The translations under genes and the position numbers were made by a program. Positions 58,217 to 64,000 of a stretch of DNA of 64,000 bases are shown piece by piece. The stretch is from contig NZ_FMTT01000014.1 in NCBI RefSeq assembly GCF_900100345.1, positions 62,001-126,000 on the forward strand, in the 5' to 3' direction. The number at the start of each line of letters is the position of its first letter. Positions within the stretch are counted from its first letter, which is position 1. The stretch comes from Paenibacillus tianmuensis (GTDB taxonomy: Bacteria > Bacillota > Bacilli > Paenibacillales > NBRC-103111). The notes beneath the pieces were generated by a model. It was not told the origin of the DNA, did not search any database, and saw nothing but the letters and a program-made list of their open reading frames with translations.

Positions 58217-60898
58217 TTGTCCAAGCTTATTTTGATCGACGGGAACAGCATTGCCTACCGCGCTTTTTTTGCGCTGCCGCTGCTGAGCAATTCCAAGGGG
58301 CTGCACACGAACGCGGTCTATGGGTTCACCACCATGCTGCTCAAGCTGCTGGAGGAACAGAAGCCGACGCACTTTCTGGTTGCATTCGACGCGGGGAAAG
58401 CGACGTTTCGACATAAAGATTACGCAGAATACAAAGGTGGCCGCGAGAAAACGCCGCCGGAGCTGTCCGAGCAGTTTCCGCTGCTCCGGGATCTGCTCGG
58501 ATCGCTTGGCATCCGCCAGTTTGAGCTGGACGGCTACGAGGCCGACGACATCATCGGCACGCTGACGCGCATTGCGGACGAGAAAAGCGGTATCGAGGTC
58601 ATCGTCGTCACCGGGGACAAAGACATGCTGCAGCTTGCAAGCGGGCAGGTGACCATTGCGCTGACGCGCAAGGGCATCAGCGAGGTCGAGCTGTTCGATC
58701 CGGCGCACATCGAAGAAACGTACGGGCTGAAGCCGCATCAGATCATCGACCTGAAAGGGCTGATGGGCGATACGTCCGACAACATTCCGGGCATTCCGGG
58801 CGTTGGGGAGAAGACGGCGCTTAAGCTGCTGCACGAATACGGCTCGGTCGAGAACGTGCTGGAGAACGCCTCGCAGATTAAAGGCAAGCTTGGAGAGAAG
58901 GTCGCTGCGAACGTCGACAGCGCCCGGATGAGCAAGGAGCTTGCGACGATTTTCCGGGAGGTGCCGGTCGATTTTTCATGGGACGAGCTGGCCTATCGCG
59001 GATATGAGGAATCGGAGCTTGCCGAGATGTTCCGCAAGCTGGAGTTTAAGTCGCTGTTGGAGCGGCTGCAACTGCCCGCTTCCGGCGCTGCGGCGGCCGG
59101 GGAAGCGGAAGAAGCCGGAACCGAGCCGCCGGCGGTGCTGGTTACAGACGATAAGCTGGCCGAGCTGACCGCCGCGCTGCCGCATGTCCGTGCGCTGCAT
59201 GTGGAAGCGGCCGGCGACAATCCGCATAACGCCGAGGTGATCGGCGTGTCCTTCTATAGCGAAGAAGGAGGCGCGGAGCCCGTGTGCTACTATGTGCCAG
59301 TGGGACGGCTTGAGCAGGATAACGCCTCTGCGGTACGGGAGTGGCTCGCTTCGGAAGACAAGCAGGCGGTTGCCATTTACGATTTGCACCGCACCATCAT
59401 CGTGTTGTCTTGGCGCAGGATCGAGCTGGGCGGCATCGGCTTCGATGCGCTGCTCGCCGGCTATTTGCTCGATCCGACGGAGTCGTCGCTGACGCTGGAT
59501 GGCCTGACGTCCCGTTACGGGCTGCGTCCGCTTCCGGCCGACGAGGAAGTGTTCGGCAAGGGCGCGAAATTCAAGGTGCCCGAGGAAGACGTGCTGACCG
59601 CCTACTTGTGCCGCAAAGCCGCCGCGGTCCATCGGCTGACGCCGAAGCTGAAGGAAGCGCTCGAAACGAGCGAAATGCATCAGTTGTTTTACGAGCTGGA
59701 GTTTCCGCTGGCGCTCGTGTTGGCTTCGATGGAGCGCAAAGGGATCAAGGTGGACGCAGAGGAGCTCAAAGCCTACGGTTTCGAGCTTGGGAGCCAGCTC
59801 GAAGGCATCATGCAATCGATTTACGACGCGGCCGGCGTAGAGTTTAACATCAACTCACCGAAGCAGCTGGGGGAAATTTTGTTCGAGAAGCTCGGACTGC
59901 CGGTGGTCAAGAAAACGAAAACCGGGTATTCGACCGACGCCGAAGTGCTGGAGAAGCTGGAGCCGTACCACCCGATGGTCGGTCACATTCTTCATTACCG
60001 GACGCTGGCGAAGCTGCAGTCGACTTATGTGGAAGGCCTGCTTAAGGAAGTGCGTCCTTCTACCGGGAAGGTGCATACGTACTTTAGGCAGACAATCGCA
60101 GCGACCGGACGGCTCAGCAGCCAGTATCCGAACCTGCAGAACATTCCGATCCGGCTGGAGGAAGGCCGCAAAATCCGCAAGGTGTTTTTCCCTTTCGAGC
60201 CCGGGTGGAAAATCTTGACCGCCGACTACTCGCAGATCGAGCTGCGCGTGCTGGCGCACATTTCGCAGGACGAGAAGCTGATTGAAGCGTTCCGCAACAA
60301 TATGGACGTTCATACGAAAACGGCCATGGACGTGTTCGGTGTATCCGAAGCGGAAGTCGATTCGAATATGCGGCGTCAGGCCAAAGCGGTCAACTTCGGC
60401 ATTGTATACGGTATCAGCGATTACGGGTTGTCGCAGAACTTGAACATTACCCGTAAGGACGCGGCGAAGTTTATCGAGCAATATTTTGCCGTGTTCCAAG
60501 GGGTTCGCCAATATATGGACGATATCGTCAAAAAAGCCCGCCAGGACGGCTACGTCACGACGCTGCTGCAGCGCCGCCGCTACCTGCCGGAAATTACAGC
60601 CTCGAACTTCAACCTGCGTTCGTTCGCCGAGCGCACCGCGATGAATACGCCGATTCAAGGAACAGCCGCGGATATTATCAAGCTGGCGATGGTCCAATTG
60701 GACAAGCGGATGAAGGAAGAGGGCGTGCGCAGCCGCATGCTGCTGCAGGTGCATGACGAACTGGTGTTCGAAGTGCCGGAAGACGAGATTGACTTGATGA
60801 AACAAATGGTCGCCGAATTGATGGAATCGGCCCTGAAGCTCGACGTGCCGCTGAAGGTGGACGTCGATGCCGGGGAGAACTGGTACGAGGCGAAGTAA
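58217..60898 (+). CDS. polA: DNA polymerase I
   Basis: 893 aa from TTG 58217 with GGGGTG upstream. N-terminal 5'-nuclease (about 1-290) with the LIDGNSIAYRAFFAL, YKGGREKTP-type region and DNIPGIPGVGEKTA motif. The 3'-5' exonuclease-like domain (about 300-470) lacks the DxE metal residues (LHVEAAGDN stands where E. coli has DTE), so proofreading is probably absent, as in Bacillus Pol I. Polymerase domain has DYSQIELRVLAHIS (motif A), RRQAKAVNFGIVYGISDYGL (motif B) and QVHDELVFE (motif C). It acts in repair and Okazaki fragment processing. Confidence 0.96.
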   Translation: MSKLILIDGNSIAYRAFFALPLLSNSKGLHTNAVYGFTTMLLKLLEEQKPTHFLVAFDAGKATFRHKDYAEYKGGREKTPPELSEQFPLLRDLLGSLGIRQFELDGYEADDIIGTLTRIADEKSGIEVIVVTGDKDMLQLASGQVTIALTRKGISEVELFDPAHIEETYGLKPHQIIDLKGLMGDTSDNIPGIPGVGEKTALKLLHEYGSVENVLENASQIKGKLGEKVAANVDSARMSKELATIFREVPVDFSWDELAYRGYEESELAEMFRKLEFKSLLERLQLPASGAAAAGEAEEAGTEPPAVLVTDDKLAELTAALPHVRALHVEAAGDNPHNAEVIGVSFYSEEGGAEPVCYYVPVGRLEQDNASAVREWLASEDKQAVAIYDLHRTIIVLSWRRIELGGIGFDALLAGYLLDPTESSLTLDGLTSRYGLRPLPADEEVFGKGAKFKVPEEDVLTAYLCRKAAAVHRLTPKLKEALETSEMHQLFYELEFPLALVLASMERKGIKVDAEELKAYGFELGSQLEGIMQSIYDAAGVEFNINSPKQLGEILFEKLGLPVVKKTKTGYSTDAEVLEKLEPYHPMVGHILHYRTLAKLQSTYVEGLLKEVRPSTGKVHTYFRQTIAATGRLSSQYPNLQNIPIRLEEGRKIRKVFFPFEPGWKILTADYSQIELRVLAHISQDEKLIEAFRNNMDVHTKTAMDVFGVSEAEVDSNMRRQAKAVNFGIVYGISDYGLSQNLNITRKDAAKFIEQYFAVFQGVRQYMDDIVKKARQDGYVTTLLQRRRYLPEITASNFNLRSFAERTAMNTPIQGTAADIIKLAMVQLDKRMKEEGVRSRMLLQVHDELVFEVPEDEIDLMKQMVAELMESALKLDVPLKVDVDAGENWYEAK

Positions 60899-60942
60899 TC
60901 CGCCGGGCATCAACCCGGTGGAATGGAGGAGGGGAAGACATC

Positions 60943-61806
60943 ATGCCGGAATTGCCGGAGGTCGAGACGGTACGTCGTACGCTCAATCAATTAGTCATTG
61001 GCAAGAAGATCGAACGCGTGTCCGTCCTGCTGCCCCGCATCATTCAGCATCCAGACGACATCCAGGCGTTTGCGGTCATGCTTGAGGGGGAAACGATCCA
61101 CTCGGTCGAGCGGCGGGGGAAATTTTTGCGGTTCATGCTCGATCAGTATACGCTCGTCTCGCATCTGCGGATGGAGGGACGCTATGGGGTATACCGCTCG
61201 GACGAACCGATGGAAAAGCATACGCATGTCGTGTTTCATTTTACGGACGGCACGGAGCTGAGGTACAAAGACGTGCGGCAGTTCGGAACGATGCACGTCT
61301 ATCCGAAGGATCGGGATTTGCTGGAGGCGCCGCTCAAGAAGCTCGGCCTTGAGCCGCTCGACGAGGCGTTTACGCCGGAAGCTTTCCGTGGGAAGATCGG
61401 AAAGCGCAAGACGAAGATCAAGCCGCTGCTGCTGAACCAGGAATACATTGTCGGCATCGGGAATATTTATGTGGATGAAGCGTTATATCTGGCCGGTATC
61501 CATCCGGAGCGGGAAACCCATACGCTGAGCGCGGCGGAATCGACCAAGCTGCATGAAGCGATTGTAGAAACATTGAAAGACGCCGTGGCGGCAGGCGGAT
61601 CGTCCATCAAGTCGTACGTCAACGGTCAAGGCGAGATCGGGATGTTCCAGCATCAGCTGAAAATGTACGGCCGCAAGGATGAGGCTTGTCTGACTTGCGG
61701 CACGGCGATTATCAAGACGGTGGTAGCCGGGCGCGGCACCCATCATTGTCCGGTGTGCCAGCCGCTGAAGCGCAAGCGCGGGAAACGGGAAGAGCTCGAA
61801 GACTAA
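60943..61806 (+). CDS. mutM: Formamidopyrimidine-DNA glycosylase (Fpg/MutM)
   Basis: 287 aa; ATG 60943 with GGAGGGG upstream. The mature N-terminus PELPEVETVRR gives catalytic Pro2 and Glu3, and a Lys in the ERRGKFL region contacts DNA. The helix-two-turn-helix (LLNQEYIVGIGNIYVDEALYLAGI) and a C4 zinc finger (CLTC and CPVC) are complete. It removes 8-oxoguanine. It follows polA by 44 bases, as in Bacillus. Confidence 0.95.
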   Translation: MPELPEVETVRRTLNQLVIGKKIERVSVLLPRIIQHPDDIQAFAVMLEGETIHSVERRGKFLRFMLDQYTLVSHLRMEGRYGVYRSDEPMEKHTHVVFHFTDGTELRYKDVRQFGTMHVYPKDRDLLEAPLKKLGLEPLDEAFTPEAFRGKIGKRKTKIKPLLLNQEYIVGIGNIYVDEALYLAGIHPERETHTLSAAESTKLHEAIVETLKDAVAAGGSSIKSYVNGQGEIGMFQHQLKMYGRKDEACLTCGTAIIKTVVAGRGTHHCPVCQPLKRKRGKREELED

Positions 61807-61892
61807 CGGGTTCTCCCGGAACGGCAACACGCACCCTCCGCCCAAAACAGCCATATAGTATGGTGTGCAGTTACTGGTGAGGAGGGAACGTC

Positions 61893-62576
61893 ATGTTGTC
61901 TGTCGTCTCGTTACTTCTGCTTGCGTTTGCCGTCAGTCTGGACGGATTCGGGGTAGGCGTCACGTACGGTTTCCGCAAAATCCGGATTCCGCTCACTTCG
62001 ATCGCGATCATCGCGGCTTGGTCGGGGGTTATTATTTACGCTTCGATGCAGATCGGTGTCTGGATGAGCCGGTTTGTCGACCCGGCCGTGGCGAAAGATA
62101 TCGGCGCCGTGATTTTGATGGGAATCGGCTTGTGGGCGCTGGTTCAGCTGGTCCAGCACAGACGGCAGGAATCGCAAGCGGGGCAGGCGAACGAGCCGCA
62201 GCCGCCAGTCCCCGTACCGGGGCCAGCGACGGCCAAAGAAGTATTTTATCTTGAACTGAAACGGTTTGGTCTGGTCATTCAAATTTTGCGCACGCCGTCC
62301 ATGGCGGATGTGGACCGTTCCGGCAACATATCGGCCTATGAAGCGACGCTGCTGGGGCTGGCGCTCTCGCTGGACGCTTTCGGGGCGGGGATCGGCGCCG
62401 CACTGCTTGGCTTCATGCCGTGGCTGACGGCGGCGGTCATTGCGCTGGCCAGCGGTACGTTTCTGGGTATCGGTCTGCAAATCGGATTGCGCTATGCGGA
62501 GCTGAAATGGATTCGCAAGCTGTCCGCTTTGCCCGGATTTGTCTTGATCCTGATGGGCATCATGAAACTGTTCTGA
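61893..62576 (+). CDS. ytaF: Sporulation membrane protein YtaF
   Basis: 227 aa; ATG 61893 with GAGGAGGG about 6 bases upstream. Two MntP-like halves: SLDGFGVGVTYGFRKIRI near residue 16 and SLDAFGAGIGAALLGF near 160. They are joined by a polar linker (about 85-135) rich in Gln/Pro/Ala. An EF-hand-like DVDRSGNISAYEA segment (about 140-152) is seen before the second half, as in YtaF. In Bacillus ytaF lies between mutM and coaE, as here. Exact role in sporulation is unknown. Confidence 0.88.
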   Translation: MLSVVSLLLLAFAVSLDGFGVGVTYGFRKIRIPLTSIAIIAAWSGVIIYASMQIGVWMSRFVDPAVAKDIGAVILMGIGLWALVQLVQHRRQESQAGQANEPQPPVPVPGPATAKEVFYLELKRFGLVIQILRTPSMADVDRSGNISAYEATLLGLALSLDAFGAGIGAALLGFMPWLTAAVIALASGTFLGIGLQIGLRYAELKWIRKLSALPGFVLILMGIMKLF

Positions 62577-62617
62577 CCATACAACAACATCATCTTGGAT
62601 ATAATAGGGGAATGACC

Positions 62618-63214
62618 ATGAACATCGGATTAACCGGGGGGATTGCGTGCGGGAAAAGCACGGTCGCCGAGATGCTCGTCCGGCGCGGCGCGCTGCTGAT
62701 CGATGCGGACCGGATTGCGAGAGAGGTCGTGGAGCCGGGAACCCCCGTTCTGGCTGAAGTGATCCGGCGGTTCGGAGACGATCTGCTGCTGCCGGACGGT
62801 TCTCTTCATCGCAAAAAGCTGGGGGAGCGGGTCTTCGGCAATCGCGAAGCGCTTCGCGATCTGGAAAATCTGCTGCATCCGCCCATTCGCGCATTAATAC
62901 GCGAGAGAATGCAGAACTACGCGGCGGAGCAGCCGGACAAGCTGGTCGTCGTCGACGTGCCGCTCCTGTACGAATCGGGGCAGCAGGCCATGTACGAGCA
63001 GGTGATGGTCGTCTATGTGCCGCGCGAAGTGCAGCTTCAGCGCCTGATGGCCCGGGACGGAGTCACGGTGGAGCAGGCGGAGAAGCGCTTGTTGTCCCAG
63101 ATGCCGATCGAGGAAAAGAAAGGGCTTGCCGATTGGATCATCGACAATTCGGACACCCTGGAGGCAACGGAAAAGCAAGTTGAAGCTTTCTGGAATGAAA
63201 GGGGGCTATCATGA
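62618..63214 (+). CDS. coaE: Dephospho-CoA kinase
   Basis: 198 aa; ATG 62618 (AGGGGA about 6 bases before) rather than the ATG 6 bases earlier. P-loop GLTGGIACGKST, DADRIAREVVEPG, DVPLLYESG and the lid region with RQ-type basics (LQRLMARDGVTVEQAEKRLLSQMP in part) define CoaE. It phosphorylates dephospho-CoA in the last step of CoA synthesis. It overlaps the next gene by 4 bases (ATGA). Confidence 0.95.
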   Translation: MNIGLTGGIACGKSTVAEMLVRRGALLIDADRIAREVVEPGTPVLAEVIRRFGDDLLLPDGSLHRKKLGERVFGNREALRDLENLLHPPIRALIRERMQNYAAEQPDKLVVVDVPLLYESGQQAMYEQVMVVYVPREVQLQRLMARDGVTVEQAEKRLLSQMPIEEKKGLADWIIDNSDTLEATEKQVEAFWNERGLS

Positions 63215-63774
63215 GCTTTTGGCGGAAAAAGCGGGTTTTCGCCTTGCTGCTGCTGACGTTTGTTATCTTTTTGTTCTTAAGCAGCACGTATGTGGGGCGC
63301 ATGCTGTATCCGATCCATTACGAACAGGAAATACGCCAAAACGCCGCAAAATACGATCTCGATCCTTTTCTTGTGGCCGCCGTTATTCGGGTGGAATCCA
63401 ACTATTTGACGGAAACGGAATCCAAGAAAGGCGCATACGGAATGATGCAGCTTATGCCGGATACGGCGAATTGGATTATTGACAAGGCGCGTTTTAGTGA
63501 AGAATTCAAAACCAGTCTTAACGATCCGGCGGTCAGCATCGAGCTGGGATCATGGTATCTTAATTGGTTGTTTAAGCAGTTTGACGGGAATCGCATAGCG
63601 GTTCTTGCGGGCTATAATGCGGGGCATGGCAAAGTCAGCCGCTGGCTCCAGGAGAACGCATGGGACGGAACGCTCCAAAATGCGGACCGTATCCCTTACG
63701 GAGAAACGAGACATTACATACAGCGTGTAATGTATTACTATAACAAGTATGTTAAATTGTATGGGGAAGAGTGA
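63211..63774 (+). CDS. Lytic transglycosylase (Slt-like), membrane-anchored
   Basis: 187 aa; ATG 63211 with AAAGGGGG upstream. A basic N-terminus and one membrane segment (about 9-26) lead to an extracellular SLT domain. AVIRVESNY holds the catalytic Glu, GAYGMMQLMPDTA and AGYNAGHGKV the substrate groove, matching Slt70-like goose-lysozyme folds. It cleaves peptidoglycan to 1,6-anhydro products. Gene order ytaF-coaE-slt is as in Bacillus (ytcC/ytaG region). Coupled to coaE. Confidence 0.9.
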   Translation: MSFWRKKRVFALLLLTFVIFLFLSSTYVGRMLYPIHYEQEIRQNAAKYDLDPFLVAAVIRVESNYLTETESKKGAYGMMQLMPDTANWIIDKARFSEEFKTSLNDPAVSIELGSWYLNWLFKQFDGNRIAVLAGYNAGHGKVSRWLQENAWDGTLQNADRIPYGETRHYIQRVMYYYNKYVKLYGEE

Positions 63775-63802
63775 GGAGCGCGCCGCTTGACCTTACAATG
63801 CA

Positions 63803-63855
63803 AAGAAGTATCGGACAAGTCGCCTTTGACTGCGAGCTTAGGCCCGATACTTCTT
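63803..63855. terminator. Long terminator hairpin between lytic transglycosylase and SASP genes
   Basis: Perfect 12-bp arms AAGAAGTATCGG / CCGATACTTCTT with a 29-base loop. No strong T-run on plus; a short T stretch exists on either side. Suits convergent genes. Confidence 0.65.
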
Positions 63856-63877
63856 GCGTATTCTTCAAAACGTGTTA

Positions 63878-64000
63878 TTATTTGAATTGACCGGCAAGAG
63901 ACTGCTCGGCGATTTGCACCAGGCGACGAGTGATGTTACCACCGATCGCACCAGTATCACGAGTAGCCATGTGACCGAAGTAACCGTCCTGAGGGATCGC
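63878..64000 (-). CDS. Small acid-soluble spore protein, alpha/beta type (C-terminal part)
   Basis: The last 40 codons lie in the window. Reading on minus gives DGYFGHMATRDTGAIGGNIT and RRLVQIAEQSLAGQFK. The GAIGGNITRRLV motif and length are diagnostic of alpha/beta SASPs. It binds and protects DNA in the spore core and is degraded at germination. The GPR cleavage site lies outside the window. This is firm evidence for a spore former. Confidence 0.95.
   Translation of the reverse strand, partial: AIPQDGYFGHMATRDTGAIGGNITRRLVQIAEQSLAGQFK

Noticed and set aside
1-64000. CRISPR array, tRNA or rRNA genes, prophage
   Set aside because: No regularly spaced direct repeats with spacers, no tRNA cloverleaf or rRNA signature and no phage genes were seen by reading.

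Overview
The window looks like chromosomal DNA of a GC-rich, endospore-forming Firmicute, most likely a Paenibacillus-like member of the Paenibacillaceae. The evidence is Gram-positive Shine-Dalgarno sequences (AGGAGG/GGAGGG) before nearly every gene, a serine T-box leader, and sporulation genes (YheC/YheD ATP-grasp proteins, YtrH/YtrI, YtaF, an alpha/beta SASP). Gene neighbourhoods resemble the Bacillus subtilis ytoI-ytpI-ytrH/ytrI-dnaE-accDA-pyk-citZ-icd-mdh-phoPR-polA-mutM-ytaF-coaE segment. Most of the window is core chromosome; only the 45.6-47.4 kb stretch is clearly mobile or decayed.

Layout. 0-4.2 kb: four tandem minus-strand YheC/YheD-family genes, the last cut by the window edge. 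4.5-6.6 kb: an acyltransferase-3 gene behind an unusual four-repeat promoter and a 16-codon leader ORF, then two orphan small genes facing each other across a shared terminator. 6.7-9.4 kb: ytoI, facing the minus-strand run ytrH-ytrI-ytpI. 9.5-18.3 kb: dnaE, a PgpA/YutG protein, a 63-aa protein, accD, accA, pyk and a thioesterase. 18.4-23 kb: a LysR regulator and a methylcitrate-cycle cluster (prpC-prpD-prpB type). 23.2-26.9 kb: ppk with a Pho-type promoter, tail-to-tail with ppx. 27.2-31.2 kb: citZ, icd and mdh, with a CcpC-type site before citZ and two related hairpins between icd and mdh. 31.3-35.6 kb: a TetR regulator with a perfect operator, an RND exporter and a small membrane protein. 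35.7-37.2 kb: T-box-controlled serS. 37.3-43.7 kb: a candidate structured leader or ncRNA, an SDR, a luciferase-like oxidoreductase, a YneQ-like protein, a PepF-type peptidase, an HTH-DUF1232 regulator divergent from a YtaF-like protein, and YfbR. 44-47.4 kb: class I fumarase, transporter debris and an IS200/IS605 remnant with an intact TnpB. 47.5-57.2 kb: phoR, phoP, two Gfo/Idh/MocA oxidoreductases, pstS, pstC-pstA-pstB, phoU. 57.3-64 kb: a HAD protein, polA, mutM, ytaF, coaE, a lytic transglycosylase and a truncated SASP gene.

The genes join three programmes: central carbon metabolism (pyruvate kinase, acetyl-CoA carboxylase, TCA enzymes, methylcitrate cycle), phosphate homeostasis (PhoPR, Pst-PhoU, polyphosphate enzymes) and sporulation. 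The strongest new observation is a shared promoter geometry. ppk, pstS and pstC each carry 6-mers at an exact 11-bp pitch, ending 9 bp before a TAYGAT -10 box. The acyltransferase promoter has the same geometry but a different repeat, GTNACW, in four copies.
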